Assembly: GCA_964035015.1 (NCBI GenBank)
Contig: OZ035997.1
Span: 60,390,285-60,454,284 of the forward strand
Reading direction: 5' to 3'
DNA length: 64,000 nt
From: Corallium rubrum
Lineage: Eukaryota > Cnidaria > Anthozoa > Scleralcyonacea > Coralliidae
Under the pieces are notes generated by a model. The model did no database searches. It was not told the origin of the DNA and saw only the letters and a list, made by a program, of their open reading frames with translations. Position 1 is the first letter of the stretch; each line of letters starts with the position of its first letter. The translations under genes and the position numbers were made by a program. Shown here piece after piece: positions 30,423-41,243 of this stretch.

Positions 30423-32516
30423 ATGCTGGAAGAACTTCTCACGTGTAACAAAGAAAATATAGCAACTCAACCAGAGGAGAAAACCCCAGTTGAAGCTAAT
30501 AACCCAATCCAAGAAACAGTGGGCACGCTCACTTCAACTTCCAACACACATCAAGTTCTACTTATACAACAACCAGAAGAAGATATGGATGTTATGATAG
30601 CCAGGTCTGAGCCACGTGACTTGTCCTGTGAAGACAACCTAGAAAATTGTAGAGAACCACTCAAACTGAACATAGGAACACAGTGTAACACCAGGGTTAA
30701 ATGTCTGGTTTCTGTTGAGGTTCAAACAGATGTTTTGAAATTTAACCAACCTGTACTTGCAGACAAGGCTGTTCAGTTTGATGGGTACAGCAGTGAATCA
30801 ATGAACATGACAACAGAGGACATACCAGCAGACAATGGTTTGAGTGTTTCTGTGGGACTAAAACAAATTGCCGACCAAGTGAATCAATCAGCAGAAAATC
30901 CCCTCTTTATGCCCACTCCTATATGCCCTGAGCTTCCAGAATCTCCAGCATCAACAAACATTGATGATGAAGAGTCTGATAGTGACTTCACTATAAGTGG
31001 TGTATCAACTTCTGAAGACTCAGATTCCTCAGATGAAATTGATGTTGCAAAAGAGCTGATAAATACTAAGAAGTATTTGGTTTTTGAGAGTCAACTTGAC
31101 AAATTATTTACTCTTTGCCCAGAATGTTCTGCACCAATTACAAGCACAACAAAGCAGAAAGTAGGTTCCCTACTTTCTGTCAAGTATTCATGCATCAATG
31201 GGCACAGCTCAAAGTGGGATTCACAACCACTGATAAATGCAATGCCAGCAGGAAACCTTATTCTATCTGCAGCAATTCTTTTCAGTGGAAACACATACTC
31301 CAGCATTAGCAGTTTTTCAAGCTTCTGTGGCATGTCATTGCTTTCTGAAACAAAATTTTATGATGTTCAGAAACTATACTTATGGCCAATTATAAATAAT
31401 GCATGGCAGAAAATTCACCGGAAAAGTGCCATTGATGAAGCGAAGAAATCTGGTCCTATTGATCTTTGTGGAGATGGTCGAGCAGATAGCCCAGGACACA
31501 ATGCCAAGTATGGAACATATAGCATGATGGAAGAGTCGTCTGGACGAATCCTTGATACTCAGGTAGTCCAAGTAAGTGAAGTAACATCGTCAAATGCGAT
31601 GGAGCCAGAAGGTTGCAACAGATGCCTCAACGCTTTGATCAGTGAAAAGGTCAAAATTCGATGCTTGGCAACAGACCGGCACACCACAGTTACTTCCAAC
31701 ATGAGGAAGCTCTATCCAAAAATAAAACACCAATATGACACATGGCACTTGGCAAAATGGGTAGTCAAAAAGCTGACGAAGAAAGCAAAGAGTAAAGGTT
31801 GTGAAGATCTTAACCACTGGATTCAGTCTATTTCCAATCACTTGTGGTGGAGTGCAGCGAACTGTGGAGGTGATGCCACTGTTCTCATGGAAAAGTGGAC
31901 ATCAATAATACACCACGTAACAAATAAGCATTCTTGGGGTGGTTGCAAGAAATTCAAGAAATGTGTCCATCACCGACTCACAAGGCGGGAAGTGAAAAGC
32001 ACTGACTGGATCAAGGCAGGCTCACCTAGCCACCAGGTATTACTAGAAGTTGTCCTCAATAAAAGGTTCCTGAAGGATCTACAAAAGATGACAGAGTTTC
32101 ACCACACTGGTGAATTAGAGGTCTTCCATTCATTGATGCTGAAGTACCTTCCAAAGCGTCAGCATTTCCCATACAGAGGAATGGTTGCTAGAACACAACT
32201 TGCAGCAATGGATCATAATTTTAACCTTGACCGATCTCAGGCAGTAACATCCAACAAAGATGGCCATGGTGGACAGGAACGTTACAAGGTGGTCTTTCCC
32301 AAAGGGCGCAAGAACTGGGTTGCAAAACCTATGAAGAAGAAAAAATCATACAAGCATGTTTTTGACATGTTGTATAATGTTGTCAAGGTGAAGTTGGAGG
32401 GCAGGAAAGTCACGGGTATCACAGTACCAGACAAAATTCCGAAAAATATTGCTCCAATGCCAAGACCTGAGAAAAACGCTATTATTGCCAGGCACAAGTC
32501 GAGATTTGGCAAGTAG
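30423..32516 (+). CDS. Kolobok transposase exon 2: catalytic domain
   Basis: 697 codons in phase 0 after a TTTTAG acceptor; with exon 1 the protein is 808 aa. An acidic, probably disordered segment (~aa 110-330 of the whole) precedes CPECSAPI and the catalytic region. The probable DDE residues are in LCGDGRADSPGH (~461), CLATDRHTTV (~528) and HTGELEVFH (~673). Other conserved blocks are QVSEVTSSNAMEPEGC, HQYDTWHLAKW, SISNHLWWSA and KYLPKRQHFPYRGM. These blocks recur in the decayed copy 2. It should act in the nucleus to cut and paste at TTAA. A possible poly(A) signal AATAAA is at 32653. Assignment to Kolobok rests on THAP, TTAA and the D-D-E blocks. Confidence 0.85.
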   Translation: MLEELLTCNKENIATQPEEKTPVEANNPIQETVGTLTSTSNTHQVLLIQQPEEDMDVMIARSEPRDLSCEDNLENCREPLKLNIGTQCNTRVKCLVSVEVQTDVLKFNQPVLADKAVQFDGYSSESMNMTTEDIPADNGLSVSVGLKQIADQVNQSAENPLFMPTPICPELPESPASTNIDDEESDSDFTISGVSTSEDSDSSDEIDVAKELINTKKYLVFESQLDKLFTLCPECSAPITSTTKQKVGSLLSVKYSCINGHSSKWDSQPLINAMPAGNLILSAAILFSGNTYSSISSFSSFCGMSLLSETKFYDVQKLYLWPIINNAWQKIHRKSAIDEAKKSGPIDLCGDGRADSPGHNAKYGTYSMMEESSGRILDTQVVQVSEVTSSNAMEPEGCNRCLNALISEKVKIRCLATDRHTTVTSNMRKLYPKIKHQYDTWHLAKWVVKKLTKKAKSKGCEDLNHWIQSISNHLWWSAANCGGDATVLMEKWTSIIHHVTNKHSWGGCKKFKKCVHHRLTRREVKSTDWIKAGSPSHQVLLEVVLNKRFLKDLQKMTEFHHTGELEVFHSLMLKYLPKRQHFPYRGMVARTQLAAMDHNFNLDRSQAVTSNKDGHGGQERYKVVFPKGRKNWVAKPMKKKKSYKHVFDMLYNVVKVKLEGRKVTGITVPDKIPKNIAPMPRPEKNAIIARHKSRFGK

Positions 32517-32689
32517 AATGTTATTGACCTCTTGATATGTGAATGTTATATATAAATTTAAATTCTAACTTAGAGAAACGTTTAAGCGAGAAACTATAAA
32601 ATCTAACTGAGTTGATTCAAATTCAAATACAAATGTATTATACAAGTATTTAAATAAAAAAACGAGCATCACAAACGATTCTTTACAGT

Positions 32690-33458
32690 TTACACTGGAA
32701 AATCTTCATCGTCATCTGGGTCTCGAAAGCCAGTGTAGCCGTTATTTTCTTCAGGATATGCATCTCTAATCGACCACACAGAACAAGATGGAATAACTTT
32801 CCTTACAGCCTTCCCCAATCGTGCATGTATCCACCAAGTGAACTGCCGATATGCTGCCAATCGTAGAATTCTAAATTTTACACAGAACAAATATGACAAT
32901 GTAAACATCGACAACAACTTTAAAAATAAAACAAAAGTACAATTTAGTTGTATTATTCCATATAATATTACATGTACATGAAAGTTATTATAAACACGCT
33001 AATGTCATATAAATACCTGTTTTCTAAAGGCTCCGGTAAAGCATCGCTTCTAACGTCGTGCATACAAACCAATGCAGTTCGTAAAACATCGGGATGTTTG
33101 CACACAACGTCGAATGATGGGACATTCGTAATGCAGATAGCACTTGCCTCTGAAAAATACATAAAACAACATATACATATAAACGAGTTTTTTTACCATA
33201 TGGGCGCAAATTTTATCACACTCCCTTACCATCCAGTTTCTGATTAAGTTCTGCCATCTCTTGACAACATAGACTTTCTCTTTCTGTGTCCATTGGCCTA
33301 CAAGCTTTGCACTTGCACCACGAAACATTTCCAGTCCGTACCTGGTCGTTGTCGCTCTCCATTTCATCAGATTCGCCACTGTTTTCTTCTGAATCACTTT
33401 CCTCAACAATTGGTTTTATTGGCTCAAATGCGTAAGGTTGAATACTCTCCGCTGTCAT
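32690..33458 (-). CDS. P2X7-ballast-like accessory protein of Kolobok copy 1 (3 exons)
   Basis: Exons 33230-33458, 33017-33149 and 32690-32870, each with GT-AG borders and matching phases. Together about 181 codons, with no stop. The N-terminus is acidic (EESDSEENSGESDEMESD). Then come VSWCKCKACRPMDTE, SLCCQEM, CITNVPSFDVVC, LAAYRQFTWWIHARLG, IPSCSVWSIRDAYPEENNGY and an acidic end. The Cys pattern and the YRQ...W..ARLG...IPSC.VW.IR..P....Y.GF block are those of the P2X7 C-terminal ballast domain, which in the receptor binds zinc and a guanine nucleotide. There is no transmembrane segment, so it is not a channel. It converges on the transposase gene inside the TIRs. A role in transposition is an inference. 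Confidence 0.75.
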
Positions 33459-33536
33459 TAGGTTTGTTATAAAATAAACAGTATAATAAAACAGACTTTC
33501 TTTATCAACTGTGTATTAAAGCTTTTTCGGCTCGCT

Positions 33537-33757
33537 TTCACGCAATGACGTCACAGCGGCCGTATGGGCATTCCGCTGTCCATTTCCGAGCCTACAGATC
33601 TTGCACAAAATGGCGATGAAAGTGTTTGAATTTTGCGAACTCCGATGGCAAATTTCTGACGAACTATTCAAATATGAACAGTCAAACTTGGAAGGTAAGT
33701 TCTTTGCCATACTAAGTTTAATATAACGCAAACATGTTGCCGGGGTGGAGTTCCCCT
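33537..33757. repeat. Kolobok copy 1, right TIR
   Basis: 221 bp, reverse complement of 29295-29516. Confidence 0.9.
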
Positions 33758-33761
33758 TTAA

Positions 33762-34499
33762 CTGAGTGACCTGGGTGTCACATCAGCCATCCCCACAAAT
33801 GTCAATTGCTCGCTTTGATTTCCCACTGGCGTTCCATTAACACAAGTTTGAGAATCCCAAATACAAGTATGTCCCTATAAGCAAACAGTTCTAACAGTCA
33901 GCATAGAACCTGTACATATTTTCTTTTTTCAATAACTGCCAGGCCACATGCAGAGCAAAATTTAAAAAGTTCGTTATCCTCAAGAACTAAAAACTTCTGT
34001 GTTTTGACAGTGTCAGTTATTGATGCAGTTCCTATTTCATTTTCACTGTCACTTTCAGACACAGAGGATTCCTTTGAGTAAGAATCATTGGTAGTCTCCA
34101 TTGCATTGTCACTGAGGTCATCACTGGCGCTGTGACCTTCGTCCATACTTTCAGTTTCAGGACAAGACTGCGCTGGCTGTTGAGATTCATCAAAATGAGA
34201 GGCTGGGTATACTGCTGGACCAAAGCTAAGGATGCAACACAATAGTTGTGGAACAACTTCTTCAATAATTTGCTGCCAATTTTTAGAAAAACAACTGTCA
34301 TCAGTTTGGGTGTCTACAGTTTTATACGCTTTAACGTACAAGTTACACTGTGTTCCAGTATCTACGCTCTTAGGGTGAGATTCTGAACAAGTGAAGGCAG
34401 CTTTTGTTTGGCTGTTTTCAACAGGGTTTTGACATTGTGGTTTGGCAACTTTCTCTTCGACTGGTTTGCCCGAAATGTTGTCCATCAACAATTCCATTT
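33762..34499 (-). pseudogene. Kolobok copy 2 transposase, exon 2 first half
   Basis: Starts MELLMDNISGKPVEEK after a CTCTAG acceptor (34500). It has the same acidic region (VDTGTQCN, SVSESDSENE) as copy 1 and FCSACGLAVI in place of CPECSAPI. After frame breaks it reads IDICGDG, stop, CDTPGHSV at ~33800-33762, equivalent to LCGDGRADSPGHNA of copy 1. The reading continues at 29290 (KYGTHS...), so copy 1 landed in this codon run at GTTAAATAT. Confidence 0.8.
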
Positions 34500-34585
34500 C
34501 TAGAGAGACAATCGCTAAAATTAGTTACATGTCCAGCTAAAGTTAACAGTGTTGCTAGCTTAATATTAAAGCGCAAGAATTTTAC

Positions 34586-34859
34586 TTGCCTCCTTCCTTT
34601 CCCGACAACGTTGTGCAAAAATATCGTTGGAACCGCATCTGGTTTCAAAGATCTTCTTGGGTTTAATATTCTTTGGGCTTGCGTATCTAGGAAACAATCC
34701 GGTGTAAAGTGCTCGCTGCATACAAATGAATTTTTGACATTGCGGGGATTTTCCTTGCGAATCTTCTGAAGCCAAACGTTCTGTAATTCTCCTTTCGGCA
34801 ATCGGTGGTACATTAATAAACCAGCCGTTGGTGTACCCGGGGACCATGCAGTGAGGCAT
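34586..34859 (-). pseudogene. Kolobok copy 2 THAP exon, frameshifted
   Basis: MPHCMVPGYTNG (the second zinc Cys is Tyr here), then in another frame YHRLPKGELQNVWLQKIRKE, SFVCSEHFTPDCF and DAVPTIF. A frame break near 34815 and the Cys-to-Tyr change make it non-functional. The donor is at ~34585 (CAAGTAAAA). Confidence 0.8.
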
Positions 34860-35010
34860 TTCTCAAATAACAGTATAAATTAATACTAATTATAAAATGC
34901 AAAGCAATAAACAAATCGATTGTCAACTGCTCGAAGCACTCAAGTGACGTCACATGCGAGATACCGCTGAATATAAGCGTCCACTGAAAAGGCAAAGATG
35001 GCGCCGTTCT

Positions 35011-35189
35011 TGTCATGATTGTATTAATGTCGTATGTCGTCATCGACTTCTTGACATGCACTTCGACATGTCACGTGAACAGACTGTAGTTCGAGGAAAC
35101 TATATATACTTTCTGAGTAAACGAAGCAATAAACATACTTTGTATTTGTGTGAGTAGTGGCAATCGACTATCCATTTGAACACGCGACA
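35011..35189 (+). repeat. Gypsy 5' LTR
   Basis: 179 bp, about ten differences from the 3' LTR. Contains the TATATATAC and AATAAA-like segments expected of a small LTR. Confidence 0.9.
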
Positions 35190-35227
35190 TGGTGTCAGGA
35201 GTGGGATTTGGATGCGTTTAAGTAGTC

Positions 35228-35424
35228 ATGGCCGAAGATCAGCCACAAGTAGCCGAAACACCACAGATTTTTATTGCTCCATCGAACTTGCCTCCGCCGA
35301 AGCCACTAACATTCGACGACAACTTGGCCACAACATGGAAGTCTTGGAAGAAAGCATGGTCACGGTATGAAATTGCCACCGGCGTACACAAACAAGAAGG
35401 AATTGTCTGAGTATCTACATTATT
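35228..35424 (+). pseudogene. Gypsy gag N-terminus
   Basis: MAEDQPQVAETPQIF, then PPPKPLTFDDNLATTWKSWK, the start of a gypsy gag. It is interrupted at TA 35424-35425 by a 4.7-kb element and resumes at 40143. Confidence 0.7.
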
Positions 35425-35429
35425 ACACT

Positions 35430-35920
35430 GCAAATTCTCCGAATCTTGTTTTAAGGATAAAAATCCTTGTTTCAAGGATAATTTTCCTTAAAATAAGAAA
35501 AATTATCTCGTCCCTTCTACAAGATAATTATCTTGATAAGATTTCTTGACAAGATTATTTTTCTTAAATTAAGGATTTTTATCTTGTTCACAAATCTTGT
35601 TTCAAGAAAAAAAATCTTGTTTTAAGGATAAAAATCTTTGTTTCAAGGATAATTTTCCTTAAAATAAGAAAAATTATCTCGTCCCTTCTACAAGATAATT
35701 ATCTTGATAAGATTTCTTGACAAGATTATTTTTCTTAAATTAAGGATTTTTATCTGGTTCACAAATCTTGTTTTAAGGAAAATTTTCCTTAAAATGAAAA
35801 AAATTATCTTGTCTCTTCTACATAATAATTACATGATAATTATCTTGAGACAAGATTATTTTCCTTAAATCAAGGATTTTTATCTTGTTTACAAAACCTT
35901 GTTTTAACATAAAAATCACA
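35430..35920. repeat. Left subterminal AAGATAATTTTCCTTAA repeats
   Basis: About three ~160-bp units, each with AATCTTGTTTTAAGGA and CTTAAATTAAGGATTTTTAT. The counterpart with inverted orientation is at 39720-40140. Confidence 0.75.
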
Positions 35921-36044
35921 ACATACAAATATAACAGAATGATTTAAATATTTAATAAGACATACAGTATATAGTTTAGAAGAAAAATGTTTAAACATGA
36001 AATCAATAAAGTACATGTATATTAAAAATATATATGTCAATAGC

Positions 36045-37190
36045 TCACTCTCCAGAGTAGAACTTTTCTACTTCATTTAAAAATCTTGTGACGTCCCCTT
36101 GGACATCTGGATGGACAGTCTTATCATTAAACACAATGTTCTGTAGCACAGATAACGATACTTGCCAACCATAGTCGTAGTCCAACAGGTAAAATGCCCC
36201 TAATAAAGCTGTGATGGCTCTCAACATTTCCTTTTTTGAAAACAGTTAGGATGTTTTGCCCAAGTAATAGTACAGCACCAGTTTTCGAAACCAGAAGCCC
36301 CGGGATAAAACCTGGCCGCTTCCACTGCCAATCATCAGGTTTCTTATCATCCTAAAATTATAGGACCAATCAAATCGATAAGAATGGAAGCTTGTAATAA
36401 ATGTATGAAGCCTTAATATCATACCTCAATAGTATGGAAGATCTCTTGCACTTTTGATTGTTTCAAAGATATTTTAGCTCTCCCGTTAAAAACTGAATTG
36501 ATTCTTTTGATGAGGTGAAGGTCAATTTTATCACAAATATTCTTAAAGTGCCTATCTAACATGTGTGGAGTTTACATATTTGTAATATTTAGAGCATTCT
36601 AAGAATAAATGCAATATATTTTCTTAGCCAAAAACTTCACCTTCATAGATTTTTTGGCTGTCAAATTTACTGAAAGAGGCAATGGACATCAGTTTTCTTT
36701 TGTTTCTCGCCACAGAAATGCCTCTTTCGGTGTCTGAAGATGATTTTTTGCCTGAGAAGATATATTGCATTTCTTCTCAGAATGTTCCAAATATTACAAA
36801 TACTGATATGTAAAATCCCAAGGATGAGATATGTCTATCTCATCCTTGGGATTTTACATGCACGTATAAATAAACTTAATTTTTCCTGGATTACATGCAA
36901 AACTTAACTGTTATGGAACTAATTGAACTAAAATATTGAACAGTTGTGTCTTGGTCCATACAATATACAGTATCGATCCATACACTGTCAGTTAAAGTTG
37001 CTATCATGTTGGGGGTTTTTTACCTTCAGTTAGGATGGTTGGGGGTTTCAAGGTTCCTTTGGAAATCCCATAATAGATCAGATTATCCAATTTTGCCTTT
37101 AGGGTATTAACAGATTTTCCCATAAAATCTTCCACATTTCCTGTAGATGACAGTATAGACCAAGAGTCCATCTCACCTCCTCAATCACCT
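36045..37190 (-). pseudogene. Unidentified multi-exon gene remnant inside the TA element
   Basis: Three minus-strand exons can be read. ~37180-37025 gives MDSWSILSSTGNVEDFMGK, ...LKAKLDNLIYYGISKG, donor GTAAAA. ~36566-36427 gives RHFKNICDKIDLHLIKRINS, ...KVQEIFHTIE, donor GTATGA. ~36350-36045 gives DDKKPDDWQWKRPGFIPGLL, then, after a one-base break in an A run (~36235), MLRAITALLGAFYLLDYDYG and VTRFLNEVEKFYSGE, stop. A C-terminal YLLDYDY...LQN block of this type occurs in uncharacterised invertebrate proteins, but I cannot name the family. Its upstream exons, if any, lie towards 39500. Confidence 0.5.
36560..36870. repeat. Foldback within the TA element
   Basis: TTTACATATTTGTAATATTT (~36572) pairs with AAATATTACAAATACTGATA (~36790). 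Just beyond is a near-perfect hairpin TGTAAAATCCCAAGGATGAG / CTCATCCTTGGGATTTTACA (36808-36860). Confidence 0.6.
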
Positions 37191-39719
37191 CAAGCAACAA
37201 ATACAAAAAATATTAAACTAGAGTTATACAGGTTATTCACAAGTTTGTCAAACAACAAATTAATTTTTATGAATACAAACCAGTTCACATAATAGTCTAA
37301 AAAGTAGTACATAACATACATTAAATGGTACTACATAATATGTAGGGTTTTATGCAAGCACTTTTTAGGTCTGGTTACTGGACCTAGAAACTTAAACTGG
37401 AATTGAGTTTTAATATTCAATCTTGAATTGCAAATAAATTATATGTGACTTTTGCATGTTCACGATCTTTAATCTTCCAAAATATTAATTTGTTGTTGTT
37501 AATGCAGTTTTATATTTCAGATAAAATATTAATGTTCATACCAGATTACATGTACCTAGGATTACATGTAACCTCGAGTCAGTGCTTGGATAAAACCCTG
37601 TAATATTATATAATATAATAATAGTATGTAGGATTACATCTAGTATATACACTATACTCTAGGGAAGTAAAGGGCTGGCCTTTCACACATTCAAACTTGC
37701 TGCCATTTGTGTTTTCTTACATGCCTTTTCTGATGTTACCTCCACCATGACCAAATACAAGTACTGTAATTAACACATCTTCCCTGGGAAGCCCCTTTTA
37801 TAGTGCAGCTTCCACTTCAAGCATGTTAAGGGTACTGTATATTTTCAAAATCCTGTAAATACCAGACTTTACAGAAAAGTGGGGCTCAGAGAGAATTGTG
37901 CCCTAATTATAAGACAAGTTGGCCTAGTAACTCTGGACTAGTAACTTCAGCTTTACCAGTTCCAGGAACAGTGTTTAAAAAAATTTATAAGGCCGAGCAC
38001 TCAAAAACTATATTCATATAGTAGATTCCTGATTTACTCAATCATAGCATTTGAGGTATAACTATATAGAATACCCCGCTGCTTTTACAACTACAACATA
38101 TTAATCAGGTCGAATATTGTCATATTCATTTCAAAATCATCAAATAAAATTGGTTTGTTCTCAGTCATGGGGATTCAATTAGGGTTAGTTTTTGGATTTG
38201 GGTAAGGTTTCATCATCACACTTTAAGTTCCAACACTTTGTACAAAGGGTTCATTGCTTTATTTTCATGCAAAAATACAAACTCAAAAGTGGCAGGGTAT
38301 TCCATAGTTGCTCCACATTTGTTAGTTTAAACTCCAAATAACTCAAAGCATTTTTGTTTGCACAAAATGTTCGACTTGCTAGAATTCTACTGTATATACA
38401 TGTGAGAAAGTGAAAATATGATGAAATGTTTCAAATCTAGTACTTTTTGATTGGATACTGATATCACCAGGCATAAGATAAATATCATATTCATATATAA
38501 TTTTTCTCTGAATAAAACTTACAGAGCTCTTTCTCCAAAATGTTCCATAATTTTCACCTTAGAATGAAATTCTGATGTCCATCAAAAAGATCTTTTAAGT
38601 CTTCTCTTTCAAAGTTCATCAAAGTTTCTTCATCCCCATTTGCATCTATAACAAGAGGCAATATTGACATAAAGACACAGGGATACTTCAAATGGAGAAA
38701 TGTATGACGTCACAACGACAACATGGCAAATTTTTCACTTTTACGCCTAAAACCCAATATTTCTTTATCTAAACTCGACTTCAATCATTGTTTATACAAA
38801 AATATTTTAACTAATTCACTAAACTCCCACATTACATTAATACACTTTAGTAATAGAGTGCTTTTCAATTTTAATACCTTCAAGAATGTTGAATGCTTCT
38901 GGTTCCAAGTTCCAACACTCTTTATCTGTTCCATGGTTTTTCAGTTCCTCAGTTGTTTCCCTAGTTGCTACCAAAGAAACGCAATTTAAAAGATTGTGAA
39001 ACAATCGTATAAGGACATTCTTACAGAATACTAAAGAAATCAAACACATATATCATTGTCATACTGAGACGAGTCACGAGTATCATACCTTGAATTTGTC
39101 CGCTCTTGAAAATCTTCGACTTTTAAAATACTAATATAGATTTCAAGGTTTCACTGATCTCCAGATTCAGTTCTTATAGAGCTTCCTCGAGTATATATAC
39201 ATCTTGGATGCTTAAATATACTTTCTGTAGAACAATAAATCGAGAATCCTTCGTTGAATGGTGGTGAAATCAGTTTGAAAAGGACGCGGAACAACGTGTA
39301 TCTTCCCAAGATGCAATTGTCTCGAAATCGGATAGTACCGCGACTCTCGCCCGGCAGTCGGTTAACAATCGGGGTCGATTCGGTCACGAGCGTCGCGACC
39401 AATATACAGTACCAACGGCTGTGATATTTATCGACAGAAGTGAAAAGATGGCGAGCACATGGATATGCGAGAAATGCATGTTGTTTTCAACCCTAACGTT
39501 GAAAATGTTAGTACGACATACTTCTACAGAGCACGCAGAACACGCAGAGAAGCCTCCTAGAAACCCGCCTAAACCCTATTAAACTCAAGTAATATTATAT
39601 TTATACCCAATTAAACAAATGTCATCATTTTACTCTATGCATAAATTGAGCAATTTCAGCAATACCGTATGTTGATCACGATACAAACAAATGTTTTTGC
39701 ACAAAATGCGTCTACTTAA
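37191..39719. other. Interior of the TA element, unassigned
   Basis: AT-rich introns or filler. Minus-strand open stretches near 38837-39049 and 39151-39402 could be 5' exons of the gene remnant but show nothing I recognise. Confidence 0.3.
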
Positions 39720-40140
39720 AAATATAAATTCTTGAAACAAGATATTTCATTTGCAGGCAAGATAATTTTTCTTGGTAAGATGATTTATCTTACATTTAAA
39801 AAGTAAAATCTTAAAACTGGATAATTTTTCTTAAAAAACAAGATATTTTATTTGCAGGCAAGATAATTTTTCTTGGTAAGATGATTGATCTTATAGTTTA
39901 AAAAGTAAAATCTTAAAACTAGATAATTTTTCTTAAAACAAGATAATTTTTCTTAAAAGTAAGATATTTCAGTTTTGTAGGCAAGATAATTTTTCTTGCT
40001 AAGATGATTTATCTTATATTTGAAAAATAAAATCTTAAAACAAGATACTTTTCCTTAAAACAAGATATTTTTCCTTAAAATAAGATATTTTTTCTTAAAA
40101 GTAAGCAAAAAAATCTTGGCAAGATTTGAAGAATTTGCAG
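39720..40140. repeat. Right subterminal AAGATAATTTTTCTT repeats
   Basis: Several ~110-130-bp units containing GGCAAGATAATTTTTCTTG and TAAAATCTTAAAAC, inverted relative to the left array. Confidence 0.75.
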
Positions 40141-40142
40141 TG

Positions 40143-40862
40143 TAAGTGTTATTGGAGGGGACCGTGTTAAGGCACATGACACTTTCACATGGGACGAAGG
40201 GGAAGATCAGAATGACATTGACATTGTTTTACGAAAGTTTGATCAATATTGCACGCCGAGAACACAAATAATTTACGAACGATACCGTTTCAACAATAGA
40301 AACCAAGAACCAGGAGAAAATATCTCAAACTATTTAACCGAACTGCGAACGATTGCAAAAAGTTACCCTCATGGTGATACAATTACGCCAGACGAAATCC
40401 TTCATGACCGCCTTGTGTTGGGTATTCGCGATGATCATGTACGAGAACGTTTATTGAGGTCAAACGAACTTACACTACAGAAGGCAGTCGACATCATAAA
40501 GGCAGCAGAACAAACCCAACAGCAAGTTAAGTTCATGACCGCGGGAGAAGATTCAGTTAACCTGTTACACAAACAACGAAGTGAACGGGCACAACAACCT
40601 TTGGAAATGAACCATCGCAAATGTCTAATCAGCGCCCTCAGAACAGGCTACCTCAGAATCAAAGAAATTTTAGACGACGCGCGAACAGGGAGAGTTTGCT
40701 ACAGAATGCGTAAATTGTGGCATGACACATGAAGAACGAAACTGTCCGGCATTTGAAAAAAAGTGTTTTAACTGTGACAAAATGAACCATTTTGCGCGCA
40801 AGTGTCGATCAGTAAAGAATAAAGAATCAAAGGTTCACCAGTTCTATTTTCGACAGCGCTGA
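40143..40862 (+). pseudogene. Gypsy gag C-terminal part with zinc knuckle
   Basis: Resumes gag: VKAHDTFTWDEGEDQNDIDI, ...GENISNYLTELRTIAKSYP, RLVLGIRDDHVRERLLR, then (frame change near 40620) CVNCGMTHEERNCPAF and the knuckle KCFNCDKMNHFARKCR. Frameshifts and a stop disable it. Confidence 0.75.
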
Positions 40863-40890
40863 GCCCACAGCACGAAAAGCTGTAATCAAT

Positions 40891-41243
40891 ATGCAAATTT
40901 CAAAACCTGAGAATACAGTTCAATTTCAAATAGATACAGGATCACAATGCGATATCCTACCAGCGAGCCTATACACACAAGTCACAGGTGACAAGCTGCT
41001 TCATCGTTTGAAGAAATGCAACAAAGAGATTGTTTCATATACGGGAGAGCGCCGCAGAATTACCAGTAAAGTGAAACTGCCTATTTGGTTCAAGGGTCAG
41101 CGAAGGTTTTTACAGTTCAACATCATTGACGGAGATTACCAATCAATATTGTCGTTAGATACAAGCATCCAGAACAGACCACACCAACAGAAAAGACCTC
41201 GCCAACAGACCTTGTCGAAGAGTATGCCGACGTTTTTGAAGGC
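40891..41243 (+). pseudogene. Gypsy protease
   Basis: Retropepsin-type FQIDTGSQCDILPASLY with the catalytic DTGS, followed by a region that leaves frame before RT. Confidence 0.75.

Larger units (their letters stand above)
29295..33757 (+). mobile_element. Kolobok-type DNA transposon, copy 1, apparently complete
   Basis: 4463 bp flanked by TTAA on both sides (29291-29294; 33758-33761). Ends AGGGGAACTCCACCCCGG and inverse. TIRs of about 220 bp (29295-29516; 33537-33757) differ at only a few positions. It encodes a two-exon THAP transposase (+) and a three-exon ballast-like protein (-), both without stops and with consistent splice phases. Intact genes and similar TIRs suggest a young, possibly mobile copy. 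Confidence 0.9.
35426..40142. mobile_element. TA-flanked 4.7-kb element carrying a decayed multi-exon gene
   Basis: Ends CACTGCAAATTCTCC and GAAGAATTTGCAGTG, flanked by TA (35424-35425; 40143-40144), as for Tc1/mariner-type targets. Broad subterminal regions (35430-35920 and 39720-40140) are built of AAGATAATTTTTCTTAA-like units, inverted relative to each other. No transposase was found. Instead, minus-strand exons of an unidentified protein lie at 36045-37190, so it may be a non-autonomous element that captured host sequence. Confidence 0.75.

Noticed and set aside
32690-33458. P2X receptor gene
   Set aside because: Only the ballast-like cytoplasmic domain is encoded; there are no transmembrane or ATP-binding ectodomain segments, and the gene lies inside transposon TIRs.
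35430-35920. CRISPR-like or satellite array
   Set aside because: Degenerate AAGATAATTTTCCTT units that mirror 39720-40140 are subterminal repeats of one transposon.
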